Assembly: GCA_028564705.1 (NCBI GenBank)
Contig: JAPXFQ010000488.1
Location: 248,001 to 312,000, forward strand
Length of the DNA stretch: 64,000 nucleotides
Direction: 5' to 3'
Source of the DNA: Apricaphanius iberus
Lineage: Eukaryota > Chordata > Actinopteri > Cyprinodontiformes > Aphaniidae
The notes under the pieces are model-generated. The model did not search any database. It was not told where the DNA came from and worked only from the letters and a program-made list of their open reading frames with translations. A program made the position numbers and the translations under genes. Positions 1 to 11,905 of the stretch are shown piece after piece (position 1 is the first letter of the stretch; every line of letters begins with the position of its first letter).

Positions 1-2210
1 TATTTAATCAATCTTTTTTGAGTCCGAAGAGAAGTACTTCAGTTTGGTTTTTATTCAGTTGGAGGAAATTATGGGACATCCAGCTGTTAATTTGCTCAAT
101 GCATTTATTAAGGATTTGAATGGGTTCAACATCACCTGGTGACATTGAGATATAAAGCTGAGTGTCTTCAGCATAGTTGTGGTAGTTTATATGATTTGTT
201 GTTATAATCTGGCTTAATGGGAGCATGTAAATGCTAAATAGGAGGAGCCTTAGGATTTAGCCCTGGTCGACCCCGCATGTGATTTCTGTGTTTTGTAAAG
301 AGAATTGGCTAAATGACACAAAGAAGTTCCTGTTCTTGAGGCAAGGCAAGGCAACATAATTTGTATAGCACACTTTCAACACAAGGCAAATCAAGAATTT
401 GAGCCAGTCGAGTGCCGTACCAGAGAGTCCTACCCAGTTCTCTAGACTTTCCAGTAATATATCATAATCAACAGTGTCAACTGATGTGTCAACTGTCACT
501 GAGGTCCAATAGTACCAGTACTATACCACAGTTAGTATTTATGCGGATGTCACTTAAGACTTTGACGAAGGCTGTCTCGGTGCTGTGGTACCTACGAAAA
601 CCAGACTGATAAATATCAAAGAGGTTGTTCATTGTTAGGAAGCTGTTTAACTGTTGGAACACAGCTTTTTCAATAATTACGATAAATGGGAGATAAGAGA
701 TTGGTCTGTAGTTTTGCATCAATGTGTTGTCTAAGTTCTTCTTTTTTAGTATTGGCTTGATAACTGCTGTTTTTAAAGCTTGGGGGAAAACACCTGATAA
801 GAGGGATGAGTTAATTATTTTGATCAGATCCGCCCTGATGGCTGGGAGGACTTTTTTTTAGAAAACCAGTTGGTAAGATATCCAAGCAGCAGGTGGCAGA
901 GCTTATTTTCTCAATAATTTAATCAAAGCTCAATTGATGTATTGTTTGTAAATGTGTTGTTTTCTCCAAAATTAGTATCGGCATTGAAACCGATTTTCTA
1001 ATTGACCTTCTGATGTTCAAGATCTTTTCAGTAAAGAAGCTGGTAAATTCATTGCGAGCCCTGGTGCAGCTTAGTTTGGGGGCTACTGTCACAGGAGGGG
1101 TAGTTAATCTTTTCACTGTAGCAAATAATGTCCTTGCATTATTGTTGTTTATGTGAATAATCTCAGAGAAGAATGATTCTCTTGAATCCTTTAAGGTTAC
1201 TTGATACTTGTTCAGTCTCTCTTTATATATCTCATGATGAACCTGGAGTCGAGTTTTCTGCCATTTTATCTCGACAAGTCGACACTCCTTTTTTTTCATT
1301 ACATACCAGTGGAGCACTTCTCGATTTAGACTTCTTTCTACTCTTGACAGTTTTAACCTTAAGTGGCGCAATCTTATCTATCATGTCTGAGATTTTGGAT
1401 TGAAATTAATCTGTCAGTTTGTTTACTGAATGTGTGTTAGTGGATGTTGGGCATTGGGATAAGGTTGGAGTGTACGTCAGTTTAAAATTTTCAGCTGAGT
1501 TTTCTTTGAGGAAGCGTTTTTTTTATAATGGTCTTCCTGTGATTAGAAATTTTAGTTAAGATGGTGCTTTAAAATGAGATGCAGAAATGTCAGATACTGC
1601 AATATCAGTTACAGTGATGTTAGAGATATTTAAGTCTTTGCTACTAATTAGGTCTAGAATGTGTCCTCGATTGTGCGTTGCTTCATTAATATGCTGGGTT
1701 AGGTCAAAATTATAGAGGGTGTTGTTCAATGCAATTTTGTCCCGGTATCTTAGGGTTTGTCAGTATGGATGTTGAAATCTTCCACAATTATTAGCTGGTC
1801 GTAGTTTATAGAAATTGCAGAGCAAAGGTTGTTGAAGTCATTAAAAAAGTTTGGTGGTCTATGGGGGTTTAGAAATAGGACTTTGTTTGGCTCCTTTGTC
1901 TCAGCAGCCATGTATTCAAAGTACTAAAATCTGCCTAGTGATACTTGTTTCAGGTTTAGAGATTGCCACCAAGCCTCCACCTCTTCTGTTTTTTCTGCTT
2001 TTACTAATGAAGTAATGTTCTGCTGAACAAGTTTCTATTAGTACTGTACTACAAGTTTCGGAAAGAAACAGAGCTTGTATATCTTGTGTAATGATGAAAT
2101 CATTGATTAATAGAGACTTCCCTGTTGGAGATCTAATGTTTAATGTAGAAACTTTAATATTTCTTTCAGTGATTGAAAGATTATTTTTACAAGGTATTAT
2201 ATCAAATGCT
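1..2210 (-). pseudogene. L2/CR1-clade LINE ORF2 remnant (endonuclease and reverse transcriptase), cut by window edge
   Basis: Minus-strand fragments read in order from 2210 down to 1. An endonuclease start carries the phrase STLNIRSPTGKSLLIND near 2130 and RRGGGLVAI near 1980. A linker lies at 919-1371. Reverse-transcriptase pieces follow: NYRPISYLPF and QSGF at 489-722, LLDLS near 500, and a YAEDTQLY catalytic box near 170. In an active enzyme that box is YADD, so the second-last catalytic position is altered (D to E). Several frameshifts and stops separate the pieces, so this is a dead copy. The ORF1 side continues at 2469-3450. The 3' end lies beyond base 1. The L2/CR1 assignment rests on the [14 protein letters not shown] RT style shared with the better copies at 6711-11474 and 19206-22490. 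Confidence 0.85.
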
Positions 2211-2468
2211 GTAAATGGACTGAACTTATATAGTGCTTTTCTAGTCTTCCTGACCACTCAAAGTGCTTTACATTGAAGCCACATTCACCCATTCACACTC
2301 GTATTCATACGCCGACACCCAACATGGCTTGGTAGGACAATGTAGACTTTGGGGGTTAAGTGCCTTGCCCAGGGGCACATCAACATGTGACTGGAGGAAG
2401 CTGGAATTGAACCTACGACCCTCTGATTGCAAGCCAACTACTCTACCACTGAGCCACAGTCGCCCCTG
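2211..2468 (-). repeat. tRNA-derived SINE, minus strand
   Basis: Read on the minus strand, the head resembles a tRNA promoter: an A-box-like GTGGCTCAGTGGTAGAG is followed by a B-box-like GGTTCAATTCC. The body contains GCCCCTGGGCAAGGCACTTA. The tail contains AAAGCACTTTGAGTGGTC and AAAAGCACTATATAAG, the kind of 3' end shared with L2-type LINEs. It is the same family as the plus-strand copies at 3459-3713 and 14692-14930. It sits between the ORF1 and ORF2 remnants of the LINE and probably inserted there. No clear target-site duplication could be read. Confidence 0.85.
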
Positions 2469-3450
2469 TACTGTTCGGTTATTTTTAATTTTAGTGTGTA
2501 AGGATCTGTTGTTTGTAATCACCGGGATTTAACTTTCAGAATGACCGGACACATCTTCTTGGTGAGCAACGTGTCTGATAACAGTGTCCGGTCGATTTCA
2601 GATGTCTGATACAGTGAGTTGTAATTGGGAGCCACACCGTTTATTTTTCGGCGTTAAAAGAATAATTTCTTTGGAATTTCATTTGAATCTGAAGGGCATA
2701 AGAGAAGGACCTAAATGGTGAGACAGTCAAGGATGATGAACATGAAGGTGTGTTGGATCTGTAGCGGGTTTTTCCATCTGGTGTGTTTCTGCACATAGCT
2801 GAATCTGCATGATCAGCTGTAATTGCTGCTGTTGTTGAGGTGTGACATAGTAACTCAGCTGTTTGAGCTAGTATGTTACAAGATTTTAAAGTTAAAGTTT
2901 TAGACTTCAGAAACTTATTAAATAAGTGTCTTCTGCTACATTTCATCCATCCAACATGCAGGGATCGGACTGGAAACGAATAGCTGTGACTTGAGGTTGC
3001 TCAATTTTTGTAGGAAATTCAGAAAATCAGGCGTAAGAATTTCAGATTGTCTAAGAGAAATATGAGCAGTCTCAGCATGAACAATCAGCTTCTGTAGTCC
3101 TGGATTTTCATCAATGATTGATGACATTTTTTCAGACATATCTTTCAATGTCGTCCGTGAGCAATTAATAACATCAGTGTTCAATACCTTTAATCAATCC
3201 ATCGTGAATAACAATCACTCTCCCTCTGGGCTTTTTCTGTTCCATGTGGCATGGTTTACTTTCAACAACTTGTGGTTTCTGTGGGGTGGGATAGGTGAAC
3301 TAACAGGCACAAATCTGGTTTTTGAGGGGACTATCGGAGTTCCTGGTGGATTCAGATCTGTTGTTTTCAGTTTGGGTTTCCCTCGACATTCCTTTCAAGG
3401 TGTGATAATAATAAGAATTGTTTCTTATTGGGTTTTCTTTTGATGTGTTT
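2469..3450 (-). pseudogene. L2/CR1 LINE ORF1 remnant with SGNH-esterase-like segment
   Basis: The frame at 2936-3184 encodes a piece reading KLIVHAETAHISLRQSEIL followed by LFVSSPIPACW. This resembles the central part of the SGNH/GDSL-esterase domain known in ORF1 of CR1/L2-type LINEs. The better-preserved copy at 10354-10653 carries the corresponding VIFSGPLP and the catalytic-type DGIHP motif. The frame at 2641-2946 may be further ORF1 sequence but has no recognisable motif. The position, 5' of the ORF2 remnant across the SINE, fits a LINE whose ORF1 precedes ORF2. The frame is broken and the DGIHP end is not visible. Confidence 0.6.
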
Positions 3451-3458
3451 TGCCAAAT

Positions 3459-3713
3459 GGGCAACTGTGGCTCAGTGGTAGAGTAGTTGGCTTGAAATCG
3501 TTGGGTCGTAGGTTTGATTCCAGCTTCCTCCAGTCACATGTCAATGTGCCCCTGGGCAAGGCACTTAACCCCCAAAATTCTACATCGTCCTACCGAGCCA
3601 AGTTTGCTATCAGTGTATGAATGTGAGTGTGAATGTGGCTTCAATGTAAAGCGCTTTGAGTGGTCAGTATGACTAGAAAAGCGCTATGTAAGTTCAGTCC
3701 ATTTACCATTTAC
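3459..3713 (+). repeat. tRNA-derived SINE, plus strand
   Basis: The A-box-like TGGCTCAGTGGTAGAG lies near 3469-3484 and the B-box-like GGTTTGATTCC at 3511-3521. A body with CCCCTGGGCAAGGCACTTA follows, and then a tail with AAAGCGCTTTGAGTGGTC and AAAGCGCTATGTAAG. It is the best-preserved member of the family also seen at 2211-2468 and 14692-14930. The tRNA-like part has lost the cloverleaf 3' half, so it is not a tRNA gene. Confidence 0.88.
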
Positions 3714-3850
3714 TAAAAGTACCTTAAAATAGTATAACTCAGTTACATTTAGTAATATGTAATGCAAACATATTACATTTTTGAGCCTGTAACTAGTAGA
3801 GAGAATATATCAAAAATGTTTTGTAACTTGCCCAACAGTGTACAAAAGTT
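3714..3850. repeat. Fragment of hAT-type MITE end
   Basis: The stretch with AATATGTAATGCAAACATAT, then CTGTAACTAGTAGAG and TTTTGTAACTTGCCCAACA, matches the right half of the complete MITE at 25176-25657. Only one end is present. Confidence 0.65.
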
Positions 3851-4780
3851 ACTTCCCCTGTTTCTTTGTCAAAAAGTATTTAGTGATTTAGTGCTCAGCT
3901 ATAATTTCAAAACTTTTACAAACTCTCTTCAGTCTGTGTTTCTCAAAGACTTGGTGAGGAATAAATTACTCCTCTTAATGTTTCTGTGATGTCTTGCAGC
4001 CCTGTAAGGCAGAAATGGACTGACAAGCCAAAATATAGGGTCCAATACCAAGACAACAACTGAAACCCCTGCAGTCCATTTGGAAGAAAACCTCATAAAA
4101 TATTTGTTTGAGCGTGATGCTATTTTTCCTTGCTCCTTTGTTTTGTGATGCTTTAGTTACAAACACATTCAGTCTTATTCTTATCATTTTAATATCTGAT
4201 GTGCAGAAAGAAACATTGTGGTTAAGAAAAGTACACTTTCTTTGACTTCTGGAGTTTCACATGTTACAACACCAATTATTTGTTTTATGTTTTTGAGATA
4301 CTGAAGTATATTTCATCTGACCACAAATGTACAAGAGCAGTAAACCGATTGGGCCATCTGTTATAGCTTTAAGGCAGAGATAACCACTAGGGTTGTCTTT
4401 CTTCAAAGTTGTCATCTAAAAAATCTTTTCAAATAATATGATGAGACAGATTCCTTAGGATTTATGGAGGTTTTAATACAGACTTGTTTGATCAGACAAG
4501 GAGGAACCGAATTACATGGAACCTTTTAAAAACTGACCTGCGTCCCAATAACTGACACAGTCTTTAATAGATTCAGTAATCCTAACTACCATCAATATCA
4601 TATCAGAAAACATTTATTCACGGTGACTTTAGACTTCCAGGTGTCTTCAGATGATATAGAGGGAACAATCTTGTAAAATGTCAGGATGTCATTTCTATGG
4701 CAACACAAGATGTAGGAATTTAACATCAGTTCATTTGACCTGATCTACTATCATACATTGTCATATAATCAGATTAATAA
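3851..4780. other. No gene recognised
   Basis: AT-rich sequence. The reading frames here are short and show no family motif. No TIR, tail or promoter could be supported. Confidence 0.6.
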
Positions 4781-6300
4781 CTGTTGGGTCACACACAACC
4801 TTCAGGTGGCGCAAATAAGCTCTAGCCCAACAAGAAGTGGGGGCGCAGAAATCCATAAATAGCGGTGTTCGCCCAGCTGCTCGTTCTTAGCCAAGTAGCC
4901 TCCAGCCGGGGCGTATGCAGGCAAGACTCAAACAACCTTTGAGTCTGAGTTCGAGGAGGAACTCATTCAAGCAACACCAACGGACGACCGACCAGGTGAC
5001 TGAAAAACATTGATAAACAAACCCCGTTGTTCTGTCTGAATTCTGCAGACCATTCTGCATGCTGCTGCTGGCCGCGGTGGGTAACAGAAGAGAAACAGAA
5101 TCTCCAACCTTATTCTTGGGCTAGCAGATGAAGGCATGAGTTTCTGGAAAAACTTGCTTCAAGGAACCCAAAGTCTGCCGACACCAGGTGAATCCTAAAT
5201 ATTGATAAACAAAGATGTTGTTTATCCACAGAGCCTGACGAAACCCCTCTGAGTTTCAGGCTGCTGACTGCTGAAAAACAGGAGCCGAGCCACGTGTGCC
5301 GAGAGCCGAACCAACCAGAATCTGCATTTAGCCGCCGGCACCGAGCCAAGAAGAGGTGAATGCAGAACTGGAGAGCTCCAAAAGTACTGTTAAAAGGTGG
5401 ATGCCAATCGCCACGCAGCCAACCAGGAGGAAACCAAAGCCAGGAGCTTCCCACCGCTGCTAGCCAGATTAGCGATCCTTTGTTAGCCTGCTGGCTAATA
5501 CACCCTGGGGAAACGCCCTTCCCTCATCGACGCCCAGCAATTCGAAGGACTTTAAACGTTCAGAAGGTCTGTTTGGGCAGAGGCAAATTAGTTAGGACAA
5601 CTAATTTTAAAGGTATTTCTTTTTTTATTGTTAACGTTTTAAGTTTCATGTGCTATCTTTGTGTAAACCAGGTCTCGGTTTGAAGTTTTAATCAGTGTTT
5701 TTAAAATACTTTTCCTGACACAGAGTCATTTTAAATCCAGTAATTTGAGCTACTCAATAAGACAGGACATTTCCCTAATGTTTAATAAATATATATGAGC
5801 AACTCTAACCGCCCCAAGTGTGTCGCAGACAGCTAAAACTAACCAAGCCCAAGGGTTGGTTTAGGCCGGCACTTCATAAACAAAGATCGCCATTAACGGT
5901 TAAAACAGAACTCTGTTTAAAAATAGATTGTTTAAGAACAGAAATTTATCTCATTAGCCGTGATTGGACGCGCCTTATTTGATCAAAATATATGAATTAA
6001 ATTGTTTTACTGTTGTGATCAAGCCATAAATTAAGTAATTCTCCAAAGGTTAATTACTCTTATGCAGCTAATTTTTAAACATAACACTTCTTAATCCAAA
6101 GAATGTTTTGTGTTTTCTTCTATTGCTTATAGGTTTAGAGGTAAACCATTGGTGCTAAATTACAGTTAGTGAAACTAATTCAGTTTTATTCCAGCAGCTG
6201 CAGATCAAGCCTTGGCTCCTAAAGAACCCAGATCCATCCAAAATCATATCAGAATTCATGGTTTCTCATCTTATTTCATGTTGATCTTTTTGTGTTCTTT
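4781..6300 (+). other. Possible LTR-like or promoter-like sequence, unclassified
   Basis: This block is more GC-rich than its surroundings. It begins near TGTTGGGTCACACACAACC (4782), with a TATA-like CCATAAATAG near 4853-4862. Two related segments follow, each with GATAAACAAA and a CCAGGTGA lead, near 4996-5025 and 5185-5215. The arrangement recalls a U3-R-U5 long terminal repeat, but no second copy, primer-binding site or retroviral/gypsy coding sequence is present. The 107-aa frame at 5360-5683 has no recognised domain. The 3' limit is a guess. Confidence 0.25.
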
Positions 6301-7785
6301 TATTTTAACTATTAATTTATTTTAAATCAGTAGCGTGCTCTTTTTTTTCTAGCGGTGGTATTTGGGCTATTAAAATAGCTTCTGATAAAGGTGGTGCCCC
6401 GAATATAATAATTTTCCATAAATTATTAATCTTATTGACTGCAATAAGCAGTCCATTGACTATGAATAGCAAAATGACTACATTCTTGGTAATATCAATA
6501 ACATAACTATGTCATGAAGAAATAGCACACAGTAACTTTCAGTATGTAAGAATACATAGAACAGATCATTCTTAATATAGTTTCCCATAACACAAATGTT
6601 TTATTTTCACCCAAAACATGCAAAAGTGACATCCAAACGGCTCGTCATATACACGTTGCCTCACACTGCAGTAAAACTAACTGACACTCAAGTGTCGTTC
6701 AGGTAACCTATTCAATTCACTTTTATTGATGTAGCGCCAATTCACAACAAATGTCATCTCAAGGCACTTTACAACAAAAGTCATTTTAATACAATTATAC
6801 AAACATTCCAATCAGTTAAAAGTTTTATATGTAAGGAATCCCAGCAGATTGTGCTGAGTCATCAACGTGAGGTTGTGCCCGGATAATGCAGACTCCAACC
6901 ACAGCAATTCCTCAGCAAATCCTCATACTGAGCAAGCATGTAGCGACAGTGGAGAGGAAAAACTCCACTTTAACAGGAAGAAACCTCCAGCAGAACCAGG
7001 CTCAGTACAAGCAGTCATCTGCCACGACCGTCTGGGGGTCTGAGAACACAGTGAAGAGACAGCATGGAGGATGCTTGGTGACTTTGAGCATCATCTGAAC
7101 CAACGCTCCCCATCCAGCAGGGGGTAGAAAAGAAAAGTAGAAGGTGTGTTAGGGTCAGTTGAGTCTGAAAAATGATTTTTTTTTTTACTAATTCTTAAAT
7201 CTATTAGCAATGTACGGTGTGAGGTACTGTAGATGGAGTTGAGGAGGGCTTTCGGACCGGACTGCATCCTCCCCTCGCCGGATCGGGCTGAACACTCCAT
7301 CTCCGTCTACTCCCTGCCTGGAAATCCAGGAGGAAAGAAGAAGGTAAGTATTGTAGTGCTTACGCATCTCTCCTTGCTCATAGGACTGCGCCATCTCCAG
7401 AATCTATTATTGGTAAGTTATATAACTGGAGTAGATAAAGACCCGCTCTTCAGAAGACTCTAGCATTATCTTTGTCCATTACTTTCTAGCCTTAACCTGG
7501 TGTAAATCTTTTTCTGTCCTGATTCATGATTCAACCTTTGTTCAATTCTCTAATCATTTTATTCTGGTAAATTAATACATTACTGATAGAAATCGGAGAG
7601 GGATTATAAGGTCTAGTGTCTATAAAAGTAACTATAAGCTTTATCAAAAAGGAAGGTTTTAAGCCTAGTCTTAAAAACAGACAGAGTATCTGCCTCACAA
7701 ATTAAAACTGGGAGCTGGTTCCACAGGAGAGGAGCCTGATAACTAAAAGATCTGCCTCCTATTCTACTTTTTGAAATCCTAGGAA

Positions 7786-10260
7786 CTACCAGTAGACCTG
7801 CATTCTAAGAACAAAGTGCTCTGTTAGGAACATATGGAACAATCGGATCTCTGATCTACGAGGGAGCTGATTATTAAGGGCTTTATAAGTAAGGAGGAGG
7901 ATCTTAAACTCTATTCTGGATTTAACAGGGAGCCAATGGAGAGAAGCCAAAAGAGGAGAAATGTGATCTCTCTTTTTCATATGCATCAAAACTCTTGCTG
8001 AAGCATTTTGGATCAACTGAAGGCTTTTAATTGCATTTTGTGGACTTCTTGATAATAAGGAATTACAGAAGTCCAGCCTTGAAGTAACAAATGCATGGAC
8101 TAGTTTCTCTGCATCACTCCTGGAAAGGATGTTTCTAATTTTAGCAATATTCCGGAGATGAAAGAAAGAAATCTTAGAAACCTACTTAATGTGGGATTTG
8201 TCATGTCTTGGTCAAAAATTACACCGAGGTTCTTTACATTATTAGCAGAGGCCAAATTAATGGCATCCAGATGAAGTGATTGATTTAGCAGTTTCCGTTT
8301 TAAAGGTTCTGGTCCAAAGACAACAACTTCTGTCTGTCTGAATTTAAAAGTAGAAAATCCAGAGTCATCCAGGTTTTTATGTCTTCGAGACATGCTTGTA
8401 ATCTACCTAATCGATTGGTTTCATCAGGTTTTATGGATAAATATAATTGTGTATCATCAGCATAACTGTGGAAATTCATTCCATGTTGTCTAATTATTTT
8501 TCCAATTGGAAGCATATATATAGTAAAGAGAATCGGTCCAAGCACAGAACCCTGTGGTACTCCACAAGTAACCTTTGAGTGTGAAGAATATTTATCATTG
8601 ACATGAACAAACTGGAATCTGTTGGACAGATATGATTTAAACCAGCCTAGTGCTGTTCCCTTGATCCCTACAACATGTTTGAGCCTTTCTAAGAGAATAT
8701 TATGGTCGAATGTGTCAAAAGCAGCACTGAGATCTAACAAGACCAGAACAGTCACAAATCCATTATCTGAGGCCATTAGAATATCATTAGTAACTTTTAC
8801 CAGTGCTGTTTCAGTGCTATGATGAGCTCTAAAACCTGACTGAAATTCTTCAAACAGGTTGTTGCTGTTTAGATGCTCACATACTTGATTAGCAACTATT
8901 TTCTATAGAATCTAATAGAATTCTAATAGAATTTATTTTATTTATGAAGAATCCCATAAAGTCATCACTACTGAGAGAAGGGGGAATAGTAGGCTCCACA
9001 GAGCTATGACTCTGTGTAAGTTTGGCAACTGTACAAACAAGACACGTAGGATTGTTTTTATTTACCTCTATTAATGATGAGAAATATGCTGTTCTAGCTT
9101 GTCGAAGGGCGTTTTTATAAAGTAGTAGACTATTTTTCAAGGTTAGAAAGGAATCATTTAAGTGTGTAGAGCCCCATTTTCTCTCCAGTTTCCTAGTATT
9201 CTGCTTTAAAGTTCGCATCTCCTCATTAAACCAGTGAGCCACCTCCTATGGCTGATTACCTTCTGTTTTAAGGGGGCTACACTGTCTAGTGCCAAACGCA
9301 GTGAGGAAGTAATACTTTGAACCAGACCATCAATTTCTGAAGGGTTAGTGTTGAAATTACTGCCATCCACTGTGGTGTTCTGAGACTGATAGAGAAGCAA
9401 GAATGGAACAGATTCTTTAAAACTTATTACAGCGCTGTCTGATAAAGTTCTACTGTAATTCATTTTTTTTTCCAGATTTTGGAATGTTGGGTAAAGTAAA
9501 TTCAAAGCTTATCAAAAAATGGTCAGATAGGACTGGGATATGTGGGGGGACTATTAGTTCATCAAACTCAATGCCATATGTCAGTACAATGTCTAAAGTG
9601 TGTTGACCAGAGTGTGTGGGTCCCTTCACTTTCTGATTAAAGTCAATTGAGTCTAAGATAATATTAAATGCTGCAGTTAGGCTATCACTTTCTGTGTCCA
9701 TGTGAATTTTGAAATCCTCTACTATAATCACCTGATCAGTGTTTAAAACTAAATCAGATAAAAAAAATCTGAGATCTGGTCCAAGAATTGAGAGTAAGGG
9801 CCTGGTGGATGATACAAAACCACAAACAAAAGTGGTTTTAATGTTTTGCAGCTTGGATGAGGAAAAATAAGGATTAGATGTCCAAAACAGCTGTAGTTAA
9901 TAATTGGTCTAGGGTGAATTTGCAAATCCGAATGAAAGATGGTTGCAACTCCTCCTCTTCGCCCAGTATTTCTAGGAATGTGAAAATGTTGATAATTGGT
10001 AGGAGTTGACTCATTTATAATTACAAAATCCTCCTGCTGCAGCCAGGTTTCTGATAGGCAAAATAGATCAATTTATTATCACATATCAAGTCATTTACTA
10101 ATAAAGTATTTGAGGAGAGGGATCGTATGTTTAGTAAACCACATCTAATTGCCCTATTTCCTTGTTTGGTCTGAGTCGTATTTATTCTAATGAGATTTTC
10201 ATAGTTTGCTTTTGTCAGATTAACTTTTAGTCTATTTGATTTTGGCTGTGTGCAAGACAC
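7786..10260 (-). pseudogene. LINE ORF2 remnant: AP endonuclease plus reverse transcriptase
   Basis: Pieces in order: an endonuclease start with CGLLNIRSLSSNT (10021-10260); a middle part with IVEDFKIH, where intact copies have the GDF catalytic phrase, and LTYGIEFDELI (9450-9731); the RRWLTGLMRR linker (9206-9505); a piece with FINKINSIR (8889-9242); and the RT core with [29 protein letters not shown] and an intact SYADDTQLY box (8300-8776). The thumb/C-terminal part HWLPVSRIEFKILLLTYKA-like sequence is at 7786-8016. A deletion at about 8890-8930 removes the RT finger region. The enzyme would nick and reverse-transcribe LINE RNA at the target, but this copy cannot make it. Confidence 0.88.
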
Positions 10261-10353
10261 TGTCTCAATGGGGTATTGAGTGGGTAACAGTACAGAAGCT
10301 GCAGAGAAGTGGGTTAAACTACGACTCTGCTTCCTGGTCTGGACCCTGGTTTG

Positions 10354-11230
10354 TCAGTGTTTTGAACGAAAATTAAATTTATCCAGATTCCTAGAAAGAA
10401 GAGCTGCTCCATCCAAAGTGGGATGGATGCCGTCTCTCTGGATCAGACCAGGTTTTCCCCCATAAGTTTTCCAATTGTCAATGTAGCCCACGGTGTTTGC
10501 TGGACACCACTCAGACAACCATCGATGAAATGACAACATGCAGCTGAACATGTCGTCATTGGTCCGATTGGGCAGGGGACCAGAAAAGATTACACAGTCC
10601 GACATCTTTTTAGCTAACTTACACACCGAAGCAACACTAGTTTTAGTGACCACCTATTGCCGTAACCGGGTGTCATTACCGCCAGCATGAATAAAAATCT
10701 TACTGCATTTACGCTTTTCCTTAGCCAGCAGTTTCAGGTGGGATTTTATGTTGCCTGTTCTTGCCCCTGGAAAACATTTGAATATGGTCGATGGTGTCTC
10801 TTATGCCACGTTTCGGACTATGGAACAATTACCAGAGTCTGTTTCTCAGTGCGTGTGTCACTGAGTGGGGAAAATCCGTTAGAAATGCGGACAAGTTAGA
10901 GGTGTCCTTTGGGCTGGGAGCTATGCTTTCTACGTACCGTCACCCAGTCGGTTTGAGATCCCAGCTGCTAGCTTCTGTTGGAGGACCGCTAGGTGATTCT
11001 ATCCACGTTGGCTCCGTGCTGGCGAACGGGCCTTGACTATGTACTTGATTCTCAACAGCACGGAGCTTGGCCTCTAACTCTGAAACCCTTGCCTCCAAAG
11101 CTACGAAAATGCTACATTTATTACATTTACCATTATCACTAAAGGAGGCGGGGGAGTAACTAAACATCTGACACAGAGAACAGGAGAGAGGAGCAAAAGA
11201 GGGAGAAAGAGACGGAAAAGATGTAGTCAT
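10354..11230 (-). pseudogene. LINE ORF1 remnant: zinc-finger/coiled-coil start and SGNH esterase domain
   Basis: The N-terminal piece (10940-11230) has two CxxC pairs, CSLC and CNKC, followed by a coiled-coil-like ARVSELEAKLRAVENQVH. The C-terminal piece (10354-10653) has VIFSGPLP, WLSEWC and LIQRDGIHPTLDGAALLS. DGIHP is the Asp-His motif of SGNH hydrolases. Zinc-finger plus esterase ORF1 proteins are known from CR1/L2-type LINEs. Their role is thought to be RNA binding or membrane/RNP association; the esterase substrate is not established. The two pieces are in different frames, so the gene is broken. Confidence 0.82.
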
Positions 11231-11634
11231 AGCTTCTACGAAACTAAGCTAACGAGCTAGCAAGATCTTAGCACACCAAGAACAACCGTGTGAAACACAA
11301 AGGGTTCCCAAAACATAAAGTACACCAACTGAAAATAAGTGTAGTAGTGTGCTTGTGTGTTAAAATAACTTAGAAAGACCCCAACAAAGAGGAAAAACAG
11401 ATCAATCGAAGAGAATCTAGGCATCAAAAACCAAGCAGCTCCGAGGAGCTGAGCAGTGACAACAGGAAGTGACGCAGCAAATGTTGCAATACTCACATTA
11501 TCCACAGAGGCAACATGTTGAATTTACAAAACAACATTATGTAGAATTTCTGGAACACCATTTTGTTCCATTTACTAAAATCCTTTATGTTACATATACT
11601 AAACATACATTAGTTTTATTCATGTTTTTATTAA

Positions 11635-11905
11635 TGCATCAGTTTTATACAGCGCTTTTAAAGACACCCAAACATGCTTTACATTACTGAATGTACTATT
11701 CATACACTCACATTAATACAGCTTCCCTGGGGCAGATTGATAACCACTGATCATTCATAGTCAATCATGAACCAGCTATGTTTTTACTGGAGGTAAGGAG
11801 CGTGAAGTGTCTTGCCCAGGGACACATGAACAGACTGCCGGGAGCGGGAGTTGAACCGCCAATCTTCCAATCATTGGATGACCATCTGAGCTAACTGAAT
11901 CCTGT
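11635..11905 (-). repeat. Degraded tRNA-like SINE, minus strand
   Basis: The phrases GAAGTGTCTTGCCCAGGGAC and GGGAGTTGAACCGCCAATCT (a B-box-like GGTTCAACTCC on minus) are followed by AGCTAACTGAATCC. The other side holds TACAGCGCTTTTAAAGACA and ATGCTTTACATT. It belongs to a different SINE subfamily from those at 2211, 3459 and 14692, and promoter boxes and tail are eroded. Confidence 0.65.

Larger units (their letters stand above)
6711..11474 (-). mobile_element. Near full-length L2/CR1-clade LINE, minus strand
   Basis: The 3' end (low coordinates) has the tail TTGTAAAGTGCCTTGAGATG, then GGCGCTACATCAATAAAAG and short ATTGA repeats. It matches the end of the plus-strand copy at 22420-22490. 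ORF2 remnants run from 10260 to 7786 and ORF1 remnants from 11230 to 10354. A likely 5' UTR extends to about 11474, close to the sequence CACTTCCTGTTGTCACTGC on the minus strand. At about 4.75 kb it is the longest LINE copy in the window. It is inactive: there are multiple frameshifts, and an internal deletion near 8890-8930 removes about 395 bp present in the 19206-22490 copy. Confidence 0.88.

Noticed and set aside
2268..2522. 84-codon minus frame inside the SINE (RLWLSGRVVGLQSEGRRFNS)
   Set aside because: It is a translation of the tRNA-like SINE head and not a protein gene.
3469..3521. tRNA gene candidate (A box and B box)
   Set aside because: The promoter boxes belong to a SINE. The 3' half of a cloverleaf is missing and the same sequence recurs with LINE-like tails.
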